From positions 1,196,001 to 1,260,000 of the forward strand of contig NZ_NESM01000001.1 in the NCBI RefSeq assembly GCF_002778285.1: 64,000 bases of DNA, written 5' to 3'. Below the pieces are notes generated by a model. That model was not told where the DNA came from and made no database searches. It worked only from the letters and a program-made list of their open reading frames with translations. Made by a program: the position numbers and the translations under genes. This document shows positions 20,217-30,715 of this stretch, one piece after another. Origin of the DNA: Limnohabitans sp. 15K. Its GTDB lineage: Bacteria > Pseudomonadota > Gammaproteobacteria > Burkholderiales > Burkholderiaceae_C. Positions within the stretch are counted from its first letter, which is position 1. Each line of letters opens with the position of its first letter.

Positions 20217-21164
20217 ATGAAACTGCTGTTTGTTGCCGACCCCCTGGAATCGTTCAAGATTTACAAAGACACGACCTTTGCCATGATGCGTGAGGCGCAA
20301 AAGCGCGGTCACCAGGTGGTGGCCTGCCAGATGACCGATGTGCGCTGGCAGCAAGGCGAAGCGGTGTCAGCCCATGTGCGCGAGATCCGCCTGACCGGCG
20401 ATGCCACCCACTGGTTCACCGAAACCAGCACCAGCCGCTCTGCCTTGAAGGACTTTGATGCGGTCATCATGCGCACCGATCCGCCTTTTGACAGCGAATA
20501 CTTCTACGCCACCCACCTCCTGAGTCAGGCCGAACGGGAAGGCGCCAGGGTCTTCAACAGCCCAGCGGCATTGCGCAACCATCCCGAAAAACTCGCGATC
20601 ATGGAGTTTCCGCAGTTCATTGCGCCCACGCTGGTCACCCGCAACCAAGCCGACATCCGCGAGTTTCACGCCACACACGGCGCCATCATCTTGAAACCGC
20701 TCGATGGCATGGGCGGCACAGGCATTTTCAAGGTGGGTGCCGACGGCCTGAATTTGGGTGTGATCATCGAAACCCTGAACCAAGGCGGCACACAAACCGT
20801 GATGGTGCAAAAGTTTTTGCCTGGCATCGCGCAAGGCGACAAACGCGTGCTGCTGATCGGTGGCAAACCGGTGCCGTTTTGTCTGGCGCGTATTCCGCAA
20901 GGCGGCGAAGTGCGTGGCAATTTGGCTGCAGGCGGCAAAGGCGTAGCGCAGCCGATTTCCGCTCGAGACCGCGAAATCGCAGAAACATTAGGCCCAATCC
21001 TGTTCGCACGCGGTCTCATGCTGGTGGGTCTGGACATCATCGGTGACAGCCTCACTGAGATCAACGTGACGAGCCCCACTTGCTTTCAGGAGATCACCGA
21101 CCAAATGGGCTGCGATGTGGCGGCGCTGTTCATGGATGCGGTCGAGGCCGCCTTGAAATCATGA
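20217..21164 (+). CDS. gshB: glutathione synthase
   Basis: Joins gamma-glutamylcysteine and glycine with ATP, the second step of glutathione synthesis. The 315-residue protein shows the GshB N-terminal domain (MKLLFVADPLESFKIYKDTT; MRTDPPFDSEYFYATHLL) and the ATP-grasp domain with KPLDGMGGTGIF. The terminal EINVTSPTCFQEI segment contributes Mg-binding Glu/Asn residues. Length is standard for proteobacteria. In many relatives gshA lies just upstream; here the upstream gene is a lipid kinase and gshA is absent from the window. Confidence 0.95.
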   Translation: MKLLFVADPLESFKIYKDTTFAMMREAQKRGHQVVACQMTDVRWQQGEAVSAHVREIRLTGDATHWFTETSTSRSALKDFDAVIMRTDPPFDSEYFYATHLLSQAEREGARVFNSPAALRNHPEKLAIMEFPQFIAPTLVTRNQADIREFHATHGAIILKPLDGMGGTGIFKVGADGLNLGVIIETLNQGGTQTVMVQKFLPGIAQGDKRVLLIGGKPVPFCLARIPQGGEVRGNLAAGGKGVAQPISARDREIAETLGPILFARGLMLVGLDIIGDSLTEINVTSPTCFQEITDQMGCDVAALFMDAVEAALKS

Positions 21165-21199
21165 AGTCACTTCGCTTTTGAACCGCTCGATGCGGTCGG

Positions 21200-21904
21200 T
21201 CAGAACAGCTTTTCGGGTGTGAAGCGCACACCCATGGACAACCAACGGTTCTTTGAACCCGCCCCCCATTGGGCCCCTCGGGTTGCATCCACCTGCAAAA
21301 CCCCTGGGATCACGCCAAAACGCAGACCGCTTTGCCAAAAAGGTTTTTGTCGGTCATCGCCAAAGGTTTCTGCAATCAACAACCAGCGACCGGTGGCCTG
21401 GTATTCCATCCCCATCCCCCAGTTGAATTGGTCGTTCCGCGATGACTTGTCACGAGACCAACCCAAGTTGGTGTGACTCACCAAACGGTCGTCCATGAAG
21501 GACACCGAGAGCGGCACATAAACAAAGGTGTTGCCCAGGTTGTTAGGCCCCACATTGGCCGAAGGGTGGCGAAATTGCCCAAGAGCCACGCCGCCGCCCC
21601 AACCATTGGGCGTCATGCGTTTCCACAAGGTTTTGGCTTGAATGACTTGATCCTGGCTTGCGCCCTGCTGTGGGTCTTTGAAACTCCCCCCGCCCAGCGT
21701 GACTTCCAGATTGCCCGTTGGATTGCAGGCGGGCAAGGCCCAGTTTTCTGTTCGATCGGCGTAGCGTCGCGTCCAGCTTTCAACCTGGCAAGAACCCTCG
21801 GTGGTCAAACGTGCATCGTCGGTCATGAATGGACGAGCCGCTTGGCTGCTGCCATGCCAGCAAGTCATCAAGGCCACCAGCGGTAAAAGCATTTTGATAG
21901 TCAT
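21200..21904 (-). CDS. exported protein of unknown function, outer-membrane beta-barrel-like
   Basis: A 234-residue protein with a Sec signal peptide (MTIKMLLPLVALMTCW, likely cleaved after SQA near residue 22). The mature part begins ARPFMTDDARL and is rich in alternating Gly/aromatic strands (GGGVALGQFR, RWLLIAETFGDD, SGLRFGVIPG) with a C-terminal Phe, as in outer-membrane barrels. The RPF-TDDA start followed by a Cys-containing segment is seen in uncharacterised proteins distantly related to the MetA-pathway phenol-degradation barrel group. Two Cys (CQVE, PACN) may form a disulfide. No function can be assigned. A second ATG lies four codons in. Confidence 0.7.
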   Translation of the reverse strand: MTIKMLLPLVALMTCWHGSSQAARPFMTDDARLTTEGSCQVESWTRRYADRTENWALPACNPTGNLEVTLGGGSFKDPQQGASQDQVIQAKTLWKRMTPNGWGGGVALGQFRHPSANVGPNNLGNTFVYVPLSVSFMDDRLVSHTNLGWSRDKSSRNDQFNWGMGMEYQATGRWLLIAETFGDDRQKPFWQSGLRFGVIPGVLQVDATRGAQWGAGSKNRWLSMGVRFTPEKLF

Positions 21905-21947
21905 ACGAATAAATTATAGGTTTGTCAGTGACGCCCAGATGACGGTT

Positions 21948-22715
21948 TCAAGGCTTTAGCAGATCGCCGTCTTGGAAGGTGTAAACCCTTCCAGCATCCA
22001 AAGCGACCCAGGCTTCGTCGGTGGTCAGGGGCTGCGTCACCACCACCGCCACGCGATCAGACTCGCGCGTGTGATCGGCAAAATTCACGCTCAAGTCCTC
22101 ATCACTCAATGTGGCTTGCGTGAACGGGTGTCTGCGCAGCACGTAATGCAGGTTCGTGCTGGCGTGCGCCCACAGGGCTTGTCCATTCGACAACAAAAAA
22201 TTAAAGGTGCCGTGCTGGGCAATTTGGGGCACCAGCTCCCGCAAAGTCAGCGACAACTCCTGCACAGTAGGCACGCTGGCATGTGACTTGGCCAGCTCTT
22301 GCATGAGCCAGCAAAAGGCCCGTTCGCTGTCGGTCTGCCCCACAGGCCTGAAACTGCCGTGCAGCCGTGGTGCGTAGTCCAGCAAGTTGCCGTTGTGCGC
22401 AAACACCCAGTAGCGGCCCCACAACTCACGCACAAACGGGTGGCAATTTTCCAGACTCACCTCCCCCTGCGTGGCCTTGCGAATGTGGGCAATGACGTTC
22501 TGGCTTTTGATCGGGTAACGGCGGATCAGATCGGCGATGGGCGAAGTGCTGGCGCTTTGGTGGTCCACAAAATGGCGAACGCCCTGCCCCTCAAAAAAGG
22601 CGATGCCCCAGCCATCGCCGTGGTGGTCGGTGATACCACCGCGTTGCGCAAAGCCGCTGAAGCTGAAAGTCACATCGGTGGGGGTGTTGCAATTCATGCC
22701 GAGCAGTTGGCACAT
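21948..22715 (-). CDS. class II glutamine amidotransferase (YafJ-like)
   Basis: A 255-residue Ntn-hydrolase with Cys2 directly after the initiator Met (MCQLLGMN), the nucleophile exposed when Met is removed. It also has RGGITDHHGDGWG, HIRKATQGEVSLENCHPF (family glutaminase core) and the HNGNL turn. Stand-alone proteins of this type are predicted to hydrolyse glutamine or related amides; the acceptor partner is unknown. It starts only three bases after the stop of the MFS gene on the same strand, so the two are probably co-transcribed. Confidence 0.9.
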   Translation of the reverse strand: MCQLLGMNCNTPTDVTFSFSGFAQRGGITDHHGDGWGIAFFEGQGVRHFVDHQSASTSPIADLIRRYPIKSQNVIAHIRKATQGEVSLENCHPFVRELWGRYWVFAHNGNLLDYAPRLHGSFRPVGQTDSERAFCWLMQELAKSHASVPTVQELSLTLRELVPQIAQHGTFNFLLSNGQALWAHASTNLHYVLRRHPFTQATLSDEDLSVNFADHTRESDRVAVVVTQPLTTDEAWVALDAGRVYTFQDGDLLKP

Positions 22716-22718
22716 GGT

Positions 22719-24242
22719 TCAGTCTTTCTTGGCAATCGTTTGGGCTTCACCCATTTTCCATGCAGCCAACAGGGCCAGCGCGGTGGTCGTAGCCAGAAAT
22801 ACAAAGGTTTCGTTGAAGGCCCGCAAATCGGCGTCGCCCGAACTGCTTGAAGCCAAGGCATACACCGCCAAACGCCACTCGAGCACGATGGCGCAAATGC
22901 TCACGCCCGCCGCACCACCCAGCATGCGCACAAAACCGATCACGCTCGACGCTTGAGGGATCAGGTCTTTGGGCAAGCCCCGCATCGCGCCCAGGTTGAG
23001 CGACGGCAAGATGAAGCCCAAGCCAATGCGCCCGAGGATCACCAAAATCCAGAGCAGCGCCAAACCCGCTGCTGGGTGGACCAAGGGCATGAGCGCAAAC
23101 GACAGCGCCAGCAAAGCCAAGCCCCAGCTCACCCAATGGGCGGGCGGCATGCGGTGCGACAAACGCCCCACGGCTGCGATGGTCACGGCCAGCAAAATAC
23201 CCGCAGGCAACAAGGCCGCGCCAATGTAGGAGGGTGACAGCCTCAAGCCCATTTGCATGTAAACCGGCAGCAAATAGGTCGAGCCAAACAGCGCGATACC
23301 GTAGGTGAAAGACACCAACGCCCCCATGGCGAAATGGCGGTGGCCAAACACCTGCAGGTTCATGAGCGGGCCTCTCCTCGCTTGGTGGACTTGGCCTGTT
23401 CGGCCAGAAGATGCGCGTCGCATGCGCCGCCCAGGCTGCAGCAAATGCCGCTGCCAGGCTACAAACAAGGCCATGCCCACGCCCGCCAGTACCAGCAGGG
23501 CCACGGCCACCGTGTGGTCATCGCCGCGCAGCTGCACCAGGCCGTTGAGCAGCATCAAGGTCGAGGCGCTGGCCAGCGCCAGCCCAATCCAGTCCAAGCC
23601 TGGGCTGTCGGCATCGGCCTGCACGCCGCCCGGAGCCGAGGTGGGCACATAGCGGCGAGACAACCACAGCGCCACCATGGCCAGCGGCACCACCATGAAA
23701 AAGATCGAACGCCAGCCGAACACATCGACCAGCACACCGCCAATGCTGGGGCCAATGGCCGGGGCCAGCACCACGCCCATGCCGAACAAACCACTGGCAC
23801 GGCCCTGCTCCTCAGAGGCAAAAGCGCGCAAGATGATGATGGCCGGAATGGGCTGCACCACGCCGGCAGCCAAACCCTCGGCCACGCGTGCTGCCAAAAC
23901 CCAAGGGAAATCGTTGGCCAAGCCACCCACCACACCGCCGCCCAGCAGCAGCCACATGCACACCTCGTACACCCGGCGGTAACCGTAGCGCGACAGCAGC
24001 CAGGGCGTGGTGAGCATGGACACCGTCATGGCCACCATGAAGCCGGAGGTCACCCACTGCACCCGGCTTTGGCCCAGCGTGAAGTGCGCGCTCATGTCGG
24101 GGATGGCCACGTTCATGATGGTGGACGACATCACCGCCGCCATCGAGCCCAGCATGACCGACAGCAGCAGCAACCAGCGATGCCGATCGCCATAACGCGC
24201 TTGCAGCGCCTGCAGGCTGTGGGGGCCTTGGGCCAGGCTCAC
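22719..24242 (-). CDS. MFS drug exporter, DHA2 (EmrB/QacA) family
   Basis: An inner-membrane proton antiporter of 507 residues with about 14 predicted helices. Helix 1 ends in the DHA2 motif MNVAIPDM, the 2-3 loop has LLSRYGYRRV, and motif C in helix 5 reads GMGVVLAPAIGPSIGG. A central stretch (residues about 270-295) is Arg-rich and cytoplasmic. The start is GTG at 24242, overlapping the stop of the upstream CWC gene (GTGA). No membrane-fusion partner (EmrA) is adjacent, so it may work alone at the inner membrane. The substrate is unknown. Confidence 0.9.
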   Translation of the reverse strand: MSLAQGPHSLQALQARYGDRHRWLLLLSVMLGSMAAVMSSTIMNVAIPDMSAHFTLGQSRVQWVTSGFMVAMTVSMLTTPWLLSRYGYRRVYEVCMWLLLGGGVVGGLANDFPWVLAARVAEGLAAGVVQPIPAIIILRAFASEEQGRASGLFGMGVVLAPAIGPSIGGVLVDVFGWRSIFFMVVPLAMVALWLSRRYVPTSAPGGVQADADSPGLDWIGLALASASTLMLLNGLVQLRGDDHTVAVALLVLAGVGMALFVAWQRHLLQPGRRMRRASSGRTGQVHQARRGPLMNLQVFGHRHFAMGALVSFTYGIALFGSTYLLPVYMQMGLRLSPSYIGAALLPAGILLAVTIAAVGRLSHRMPPAHWVSWGLALLALSFALMPLVHPAAGLALLWILVILGRIGLGFILPSLNLGAMRGLPKDLIPQASSVIGFVRMLGGAAGVSICAIVLEWRLAVYALASSSSGDADLRAFNETFVFLATTTALALLAAWKMGEAQTIAKKD

Positions 24243-24499
24243 GCGTATTCGCCTTGGTTTTCACCTTGGCTTGTGCCTTGGGATGACTGTTCGGACGCCG
24301 CTACGCAGGCCGCGCAAATGCAGGCCTTGTTGCGTGCCGCTTCGGGCACTTGCTTCAGCAAATCGGCGCTGAACTGAACCCGCGTGCACCAGCAGGGCCC
24401 GGGGGCCTCAGCGCCAGCTTGGGGCATGGCCATGGCGCAAGCATTGGGCTGCCCGCACAAGGGGCAGTGGCAAGGGTCAATGCTCAGAGGTGCTGTCAT
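24239..24499 (-). CDS. cysteine-rich CWC family protein
   Basis: A small protein of 86 residues with paired cysteines (CHCPLCGQPNAC, GPCWC, CICAAC). The CWC signature is in the middle, and the pattern suggests a metal-binding, probably zinc, fold. Function in the family is unknown. It overlaps the MFS gene by four bases and is the first gene of the minus-strand trio CWC-MFS-amidotransferase. The C-terminal tail is Gln/Gly/Ser-rich and likely disordered. Confidence 0.85.
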   Translation of the reverse strand: MTAPLSIDPCHCPLCGQPNACAMAMPQAGAEAPGPCWCTRVQFSADLLKQVPEAARNKACICAACVAASEQSSQGTSQGENQGEYA

Positions 24500-24588
24500 G
24501 ACAGCGGACTCTCAGTTTCAGATGGGGGTAACCGGTCAATCCAGCGCATCGCGCCCTCCTCAAAACACCATTTTCAACCATGCACAGC

Positions 24589-24617
24589 AAAACGGCTCCC
24601 GAGGGAGCCGTTTTTTT
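24589..24617 (-). terminator. Rho-independent terminator after malate synthase
   Basis: AAACGGCTCCC and GGGAGCCGTTT form an 11-base stem with a short loop, flanked by T/A runs on both sides. It lies 32 bases past the malate synthase stop on the minus strand. On the plus strand it is followed by seven T residues, but no plus-strand gene ends here. Confidence 0.85.
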
Positions 24618-24648
24618 AAGTGTCGGACCGTGTCCGGCCCCTGGGCTT

Positions 24649-26880
24649 TCAGGCCGCTTTGACCTTCAAGCGCCAAGCGTGCAGCAGCGGCTCGGTGTAG
24701 CCACTGGGTTGCGCCTTGCCTTTGAAGACCAGGTCGCAAGCCGCTTTGTAAGCTGCCGACTTGGCAAAGTTACCGGCCATGGGTTGGTAAGCCGCATCAC
24801 CGGCGTTTTGGGCATCGACCACAGCGGCCATGCGTTCCATGGTTTGTTTGACTTGCTTTTCAGTCACGACGCCGTGCTGCATCCAGTTGGCCATGTGCTG
24901 GCTGCTGATGCGCAGCGTGGCGCGGTCTTCCATCAGGCCCACGCCGTTGATGTCAGGCACTTTGGAACAGCCCACGCCTTGGTCAATCCAGCGCACCACA
25001 TAACCCAAAATGCCTTGGGCGTTGTTGTCGAGTTCTTTTTGTTTGTCTTCAGCCGACCAGTTGGCGGCGTCTTTGGCCACCACAGGAAACTGCAACAAAG
25101 CGTTGAGCGTGTCTTCGCGCAACTGTTTCGGGTCTTGCTTGGCCACAGCCTTTTCCATCTGCTTTTGCAGGGCGGGCACGTCCACTTGGTGGTAGTGCAT
25201 GGCGTGCAGCGTGGCAGCCGTGGGGCTGGGCACCCAAGCGGTGTTGGCACCGGCCAGGGGGTGGCCAATTTTGGCCTTAAGCATGTCGGCCATCAGGTCG
25301 GGCATGGCCCACATGCCTTTGCCGATCTGGGCGCGACCGCGCAAGCCGCAGGCCAGGCCCACGTTGACGTTGTTCTTCTCATAAGCGCCCAGCCAAGTGC
25401 TGTTCTTGATGTCGCCCTTGCGCATGACGGGGCCGGCCAACATGCAGGTGTGCATCTCGTCGCCGGTGCGGTCCAGGAAGCCGGTGTTGATGAAAGCCAC
25501 ACGGCTCTTGGCGGCGGCGATACAGGCTTTCAAGTTGGCGCTGGTGCGGCGCTCTTCGTCCATGATGCCCAGCTTGACGGTGGAAGGCTTCATGCCGATC
25601 ACTTTTTCGACGCGGCCAAACAACTCGTCGGCAAACGCGACTTCGGCCGGGCCGTGCATCTTGGGCTTGACGATGTAGACGCTGCCCGTGCGGCTGTTGC
25701 GCAGGGGGTGGGAGGACTTTTTCTGCAGGTCGACCAAGGCGCAGGTCACGGTGACCATGGCGTCCAGAATGCCTTCGGGGATCTCTTTCATGCTGCCATC
25801 AGCGGCTTTGTAGAGGATGGCAGGGTTGGTCATCAGGTGACCGACGTTGCGCACAAACATGAGCGAGCGGCCGTGCAGCTTGACGGTGCCTTTGCCAGCG
25901 GGCTTGGTGTATTCGCGGTCACCGTTCATGGTGCGCGTGAAAGTCTTGCCGCCCTTTTGCACTTCTTCACTCAGGCTGCCTTGCAAGATGCCCAGCCAGT
26001 TGGCATAGGCCAGCACTTTGTCGTCAGCGTCCACGGCGGCCACGGAGTCTTCCAGGTCGAGGATGGTGGACAAGGCGCTTTCAGCGATCAGGTCGGACAC
26101 GCCAGCCGGGTCGGTCTTGCCAATCGGCGTGGACTTGTTGATTTGCAGGTCCAAGTGGATGCCGTTGTGCACAAACAGCACGGATGCTGGGGCCTTGGCA
26201 TCACCGGTGTAGCCCACGAATTGCTTGGCATCGGCCAAGGTCGAATTTTTGCCGTTGGCCAAGGTCACGACCAGCTTGCCCGCTTTGACAGCGTAGCCCT
26301 TGCTGCCCACGTGCGAGCCTGTCTTCAGGGGTGCCGTGCGGTCGAGCACGTTGCGGCAGTAGTCGATGACTTTGGCGCCGCGCTTGGGGTTGTAGCCCGA
26401 GCCTTTTTCACAGCCGTCGGCCTCAGAAATGGCGTCGGTGCCGTACAGCGCGTCGTACAAAGAACCCCAACGGGCGTTGGCGGCGTTCAGGGCGTAGCGG
26501 GCATTCAAAATCGGCACCACCAGCTGAGGGCCCGCCAGCTTGGCCAGCTCGGCGTCCACGTTGGCGGTGGTGGCTTGGTCGTTGCGGGGCTCGGGCACCA
26601 GGTAACCGATCTGACTCAGGAACTTGCGGTAGTCCTTCATGGCCTTGCCTGCAGCCACAGGTCCAGGGTTGGCGGTGTGCCACTGGTCCATGGCGGTCTG
26701 GATGCGGTCACGCTCGGCCAGCAAGGCGATGTTTTTCGGGGCCAAGTCGGCCACGATGTCATTGAAGCCTTGCCAAAACTTGTCTTTGTCCACGCCCGTG
26801 GCGGGCAGCATCTGGTCGTTGATGAAGTTCAGCAGCGGGTTGGCCACTTGCAGGTTGTGGATCGTGGTGCGTGCAGTCAT
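24649..26880 (-). CDS. glcB: malate synthase G
   Basis: Condenses glyoxylate with acetyl-CoA to malate, allowing growth on glycolate or C2 compounds. The 743-residue monomeric type begins [20 protein letters not shown] and carries the G-isoform insert. It has the catalytic segments [35 protein letters not shown] and [18 protein letters not shown]. The terminal part, [16 protein letters not shown], includes the CoA-side residues. The ATG at 26880 gives the family N-terminus; six extra residues of the longer frame are not needed. A terminator follows. Glycolate oxidase genes are not nearby. Confidence 0.95.
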   Translation of the reverse strand: MTARTTIHNLQVANPLLNFINDQMLPATGVDKDKFWQGFNDIVADLAPKNIALLAERDRIQTAMDQWHTANPGPVAAGKAMKDYRKFLSQIGYLVPEPRNDQATTANVDAELAKLAGPQLVVPILNARYALNAANARWGSLYDALYGTDAISEADGCEKGSGYNPKRGAKVIDYCRNVLDRTAPLKTGSHVGSKGYAVKAGKLVVTLANGKNSTLADAKQFVGYTGDAKAPASVLFVHNGIHLDLQINKSTPIGKTDPAGVSDLIAESALSTILDLEDSVAAVDADDKVLAYANWLGILQGSLSEEVQKGGKTFTRTMNGDREYTKPAGKGTVKLHGRSLMFVRNVGHLMTNPAILYKAADGSMKEIPEGILDAMVTVTCALVDLQKKSSHPLRNSRTGSVYIVKPKMHGPAEVAFADELFGRVEKVIGMKPSTVKLGIMDEERRTSANLKACIAAAKSRVAFINTGFLDRTGDEMHTCMLAGPVMRKGDIKNSTWLGAYEKNNVNVGLACGLRGRAQIGKGMWAMPDLMADMLKAKIGHPLAGANTAWVPSPTAATLHAMHYHQVDVPALQKQMEKAVAKQDPKQLREDTLNALLQFPVVAKDAANWSAEDKQKELDNNAQGILGYVVRWIDQGVGCSKVPDINGVGLMEDRATLRISSQHMANWMQHGVVTEKQVKQTMERMAAVVDAQNAGDAAYQPMAGNFAKSAAYKAACDLVFKGKAQPSGYTEPLLHAWRLKVKAA

Positions 26881-26971
26881 GAAAACCTCTCGGGTCAAGT
26901 CAAAAAATCAGATCGGGCCGAGGCGTGCAAAGTGACATCTGCAGAGCGGCCAAAGATACGAAGCACTCTAT

Positions 26972-26983
26972 TCTAAATTTAGA
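26972..26983. promoter_or_regulatory. 12-base palindrome between glcB and the HMG-CoA lyase gene
   Basis: TCTAAATTTAGA is a perfect palindrome in the A/T-rich middle of the 175-base divergent region, about 90 bases before the malate synthase ATG and 73 before the lyase ATG. It may be a repressor site or part of the promoter. No regulator is assigned. Confidence 0.35.
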
Positions 26984-27055
26984 CACCGATAAAGACGCCG
27001 AAACTGCATAGACCCATGACTTTTGCGCACAAATCCACTGTTGTTTAATCTGGTC

Positions 27056-27985
27056 ATGACAAGCATCCACGTCCCTGACGTCCTGATCAGCGAAGTTGGC
27101 CCGCGCGATGGCCTGCAATCGGTCAAAGCCACCATGCCCACAGCCGACAAGTTGCGCTGGATCGATGCACTCGCGGCGACGGGCCTGCGCGAAATTGAAG
27201 TCGCCTCGTTCGTGCCCGCCCAGCTGCTGCCGCAAATGGCCGATGCCGCGCAGGTGGTGCAGCATGCGCTGCGCCACAGCGGCGTGCGGGTGATGGCGCT
27301 GGTGCCCAACCTGCGTGGCGCGCAAGCCGCGCTGCAAGCTGGGGCACAAAAGCTCACCTTGCCGGTATCGGCCAGCCCGGCGCACTCCATGGCCAATGTG
27401 CGCAAAACACCCGAAGCCATGGTCGACGAGGTGCGGGCCGTCTTGCGCTTGCGCGACGAGATCGCGCCCGGCGTGCCCGTCGAAGTCGGCATGTCCACCG
27501 CTTTCGGCTGCACGCTTCAAGGAGCAGTGCCCGAAGACGATGTACTGCACCTGGCAAACCGCTTGGCCGAGGCGGGTGTGGACGAAATCGGCCTGTCCGA
27601 CACCACCGGCATGGCCAACCCGGCGCAGGTCTCACGCTTGTTCAAGGCGCTGTTCAGCGAAGTGGGTGCCTTGACGGGCGCGGCCCACATGCACAACACC
27701 CGGGGCCTTGGCCTGGCCAATTGCCTGGCCGCTTATGAGGCAGGCGTTCGCACCTTCGACAGCTCGCTCGGCGGCCTGGGCGGTTGCCCCTACGCGCCCG
27801 GCGCTTCGGGCAATGTGGTGACCGAAGACTTGGTCTTCATGTTCGAAGCCATGGGCGTGGACACGGGTGTGAACTTGGAAAAACTCATGGCCGCACGGGC
27901 ACCGCTCAAAGCCGGCTTGCCTGGTGAGCCGCTTTACGGCATGACGCCCGAAGCTGGTTTGCCCAAGGGCTGGAAAAGCGTTTAA
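27056..27985 (+). CDS. mvaB: hydroxymethylglutaryl-CoA lyase
   Basis: Cleaves HMG-CoA to acetoacetate and acetyl-CoA, the last step of leucine degradation. The 309-residue TIM-barrel protein begins with the catalytic EVGPRDGLQ motif (Arg-Asp pair) and has DTTGMANP, HMHNTRGLGLAN (metal-site HxH) and GGLGGCPYAPGASGN, in which the flexible-loop Cys is catalytic. I chose the ATG at 27056 over the longer frame from 27023, which begins in likely promoter DNA. It stands apart from other leucine genes and precedes a LysR regulator transcribed in the same direction. Confidence 0.94.
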   Translation: MTSIHVPDVLISEVGPRDGLQSVKATMPTADKLRWIDALAATGLREIEVASFVPAQLLPQMADAAQVVQHALRHSGVRVMALVPNLRGAQAALQAGAQKLTLPVSASPAHSMANVRKTPEAMVDEVRAVLRLRDEIAPGVPVEVGMSTAFGCTLQGAVPEDDVLHLANRLAEAGVDEIGLSDTTGMANPAQVSRLFKALFSEVGALTGAAHMHNTRGLGLANCLAAYEAGVRTFDSSLGGLGGCPYAPGASGNVVTEDLVFMFEAMGVDTGVNLEKLMAARAPLKAGLPGEPLYGMTPEAGLPKGWKSV

Positions 27986-28058
27986 GCAGCGCTTCTGGCG
28001 CATCAATCACCCATCTGAGGGCCGGCATTCCAACCTTGGACGCGCATAATTGGGCCGC

Positions 28059-28985
28059 ATGGACAAGCTCAAAGCCTTCGAAACCTTTGTCTCGGTTGCC
28101 ACCAAAGGCAGCCTGACCGCCGCAGCCCGGGCCGAGGGCGTGGCACCAGCCATCATCGGCCGCAGGCTCGATGCGCTGGAAGAAAGCCTGGGCGTGAAGC
28201 TGCTGGTGCGCACCACCCGGCGCATCACCCTCACCCACGAAGGCAGCGCTTTCTTGGAAGACTGTCAGCGCTTGCTCTCCGATGTGGCCAATGCCGAGGC
28301 CAGTGTCTCGGCGGGTGGCGTCAAGGCCAGTGGGCATTTGCGCATCACGGCTCCGGCCGGGTTTGGCCGCCGTCATGTGGCCCCACTGGTGCCGCGCTTT
28401 CGCGAGCTGCACCCCGATGTGTCGATTTCGCTGAACCTCAGCGATCGGGTGGTGGACCTGGCCGCCGAGGGTTTTGACTGCGCGGTGCGCGTAGGCGACC
28501 TGCCCGACAGCTCGCTGGTCAGTGTGCGGATGGCCGACAACCGCCGCCTGTGCGTGGCCACTCCGGCCTATCTGGCCCGGCGCGGCACGCCGACTCAGCC
28601 CTCCGACTTGCTGCAGCACGACTGCCTGACCCTGTCGAGCGATGCCTCGCAAACCCGAGGCTGGGCCTTCCGCAACCCGGCCGATGATGGCCAAGGCGTG
28701 GTTCACTTGCGCCCGGGGGGGCCACTCGACTGTTCGGATGGCCAAGTGCTGCACGACTGGTGCCTGGCCGGTTACGGCATCGCCTGGCGCAGCACCTGGG
28801 AAGTGGAGGGCGAAATACGCTCAGGTCAGTTGGTGGCGGTACTGGAAGACTTTGCTGCACCACCCAACGGCATTTTTGTGGTCTTTCCTCAGCGCAAGCA
28901 CTTGCCGCTGCGTGTGCGGCTCTGGATTGACCACCTGAAACACCATTACGCCCAACCCGGTTACTGGCAAACCCCAGCCCCGTAA
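28059..28985 (+). CDS. LysR family transcriptional regulator
   Basis: A 308-residue DNA-binding protein. The N-terminal winged HTH (residues 1-60) reads MDKLKAFETFVSVA, then GSLTAAARAEGVAP and LDALEESLGVKLLVRTTRRI. The rest is a periplasmic-binding-protein-like effector domain of the CrgA/AaeR subgroup (APAGFGRRHVAPLV). It lies 73 bases after the HMG-CoA lyase gene in the same direction and ends 9 bases before argS. The target is unknown; the lyase gene or distant genes are equally possible. Confidence 0.88.
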   Translation: MDKLKAFETFVSVATKGSLTAAARAEGVAPAIIGRRLDALEESLGVKLLVRTTRRITLTHEGSAFLEDCQRLLSDVANAEASVSAGGVKASGHLRITAPAGFGRRHVAPLVPRFRELHPDVSISLNLSDRVVDLAAEGFDCAVRVGDLPDSSLVSVRMADNRRLCVATPAYLARRGTPTQPSDLLQHDCLTLSSDASQTRGWAFRNPADDGQGVVHLRPGGPLDCSDGQVLHDWCLAGYGIAWRSTWEVEGEIRSGQLVAVLEDFAAPPNGIFVVFPQRKHLPLRVRLWIDHLKHHYAQPGYWQTPAP

Positions 28986-28994
28986 AATCCCCCC

Positions 28995-30704
28995 ATGCTT
29001 TCTGCCAAACACCAATTGCTCACGGCCCTGGCCGCTGAACTCGACAAACTTCAACCCGGTGCTGGTGCACGCGCGGCCTTCGAATCGCCCAAAGTGGCTG
29101 CCCATGGCGACTTGGCCTGCACGGCCGCCATGCAATTGGCCAAAGCCCTCAAGCAAAACCCCCGGCAACTGGGCGAAGCCCTGCGCGAAGCCCTGCTGGC
29201 CACCCCGGCTTTTCAACTTTGGGTTGACGCCATTGAGCTGGCGGGTCCGGGCTTCATCAACATCCGCCTGAAAGACGCTGCCAAGCAGGCCGTGGTGCAC
29301 GAAGTGCTGCAAGCCGCTGAATGCTTTGGTGACCAACCGGCCCAATCCAACAAAGTGCTGGTCGAGTTTGTGTCCGCCAACCCCACAGGCCCCTTGCATG
29401 TGGGCCACGGCCGCCAAGCGGCTTTGGGCGACGCGATTTGCAACTTGCTGGTCACGCAAGGCCAACAGATCTACCGCGAGTTCTATTACAACGACGCGGG
29501 CGTGCAAATCGGCACTCTGGCCAAGAGCACGCACATGCGCTCTCTTGGCATCAAGCCGGGCGATGCGACTTGGCCCACCGACCCCGATAATCCCGAAAGC
29601 AAGGCTTTCTACAACGGCGACTACATCCAGGACATCGCCAACGATTTTCTGGCGGGCAAAACCGTGCAGTCCGACGACCGCAGCTGCACGGCCAGCGGCG
29701 ATGTGAACGACGTGGACGGCATGCGCGAGTTCGCCGTGGCCTATTTGCGCCGTGAACAAGACTTGGACTTGAAAGCCTTTGACGTTCGCTTTGACAACTA
29801 CTACCTCGAGTCCAGCCTCTACACCAGCGGCAAGGTCGATGCGGCCGTGCAAAAGCTCAAGGACGCAGGCAAGACCTACGAGCAAGACTGCGCCTTGTGG
29901 CTCAAATCCACCGACTACGGCGACGACAAAGACCGCGTCATGCGCAAGGGCGACGGCACTTACACCTATTTTGTACCCGACGTGGCGTACCACATCGCCA
30001 AGTGGGAACGCGGCTTCACCCGTGTGGTCAACATCCAAGGCACCGACCACCACGGCACGATCGCCCGGGTCCGTGCAGGTTTGCAAGCGGCCAATGTTGG
30101 TATACCCGAGGGCTACCCCGACTACGTCTTGCACACCATGGTGCGTGTGATGCGCGGCGGCGAAGAGGTCAAGATCTCCAAACGTGCGGGCAGCTACGTT
30201 ACACTGCGCGACTTGATCGAGTGGACCAGCAAGGACGCGGTGCGCTTCTTCTTGCTTTCACGCAAGCCCGACACCGAATACATCTTCGACATTGACCTGG
30301 CCCTGGCCCAGAACAACGACAACCCGGTCTATTACGTTCAATACGCCCACGCACGCATCTGCTCGGTGCTGGCGGCCTGGAAGGAAAAAGACGGAGGTGA
30401 TGTTGCCAAGCTGGCCCAGGTCGATCTGTCGCCACTGCAAAGCCCGCAAGCCCACGCGCTCATGTTGGCATTGGCCAAATACCCAGAAATGCTGACGTCG
30501 GCAGCCACCGACTTCGCGCCGCACGACGTGACGTTTTACCTGCGCGACCTGGCCTCGCTGTACCACAGCTACTACGACGCCGAGCGCATTTTGGTGGACG
30601 ACGAAGCGGTCAAACAAGCCCGCCTGGCCTTGGTGGCAGCCACCGCACAGGTGCTGCGCAACGGTCTCAAAGTGCTGGGCGTGTCAGCCCCGCAAAAAAT
30701 GTAA
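28995..30704 (+). CDS. argS: arginyl-tRNA synthetase
   Basis: Charges tRNA-Arg. The 569-residue class I synthetase has the N-terminal tRNA-binding domain, [19 protein letters not shown] containing the HIGH-equivalent HVGH (near residue 134), and the KISKRAG loop near residue 394 in place of KMSKS. The C-terminal DALR anticodon-binding domain is intact. Length is normal. The start codon follows the LysR stop by 9 bases, and the SPOR gene begins 11 bases after the stop. Confidence 0.96.
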   Translation: MLSAKHQLLTALAAELDKLQPGAGARAAFESPKVAAHGDLACTAAMQLAKALKQNPRQLGEALREALLATPAFQLWVDAIELAGPGFINIRLKDAAKQAVVHEVLQAAECFGDQPAQSNKVLVEFVSANPTGPLHVGHGRQAALGDAICNLLVTQGQQIYREFYYNDAGVQIGTLAKSTHMRSLGIKPGDATWPTDPDNPESKAFYNGDYIQDIANDFLAGKTVQSDDRSCTASGDVNDVDGMREFAVAYLRREQDLDLKAFDVRFDNYYLESSLYTSGKVDAAVQKLKDAGKTYEQDCALWLKSTDYGDDKDRVMRKGDGTYTYFVPDVAYHIAKWERGFTRVVNIQGTDHHGTIARVRAGLQAANVGIPEGYPDYVLHTMVRVMRGGEEVKISKRAGSYVTLRDLIEWTSKDAVRFFLLSRKPDTEYIFDIDLALAQNNDNPVYYVQYAHARICSVLAAWKEKDGGDVAKLAQVDLSPLQSPQAHALMLALAKYPEMLTSAATDFAPHDVTFYLRDLASLYHSYYDAERILVDDEAVKQARLALVAATAQVLRNGLKVLGVSAPQKM

Positions 30705-30715
30705 AGGGACAGGTC

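Noticed and set aside
24580..26976. A 798-codon open frame antisense to malate synthase
   Set aside because: It mirrors the codon-position bias of the GC-rich malate synthase gene, has low-complexity His/Gly/Val/Gln-rich translation, no ribosome site and no recognisable domain.
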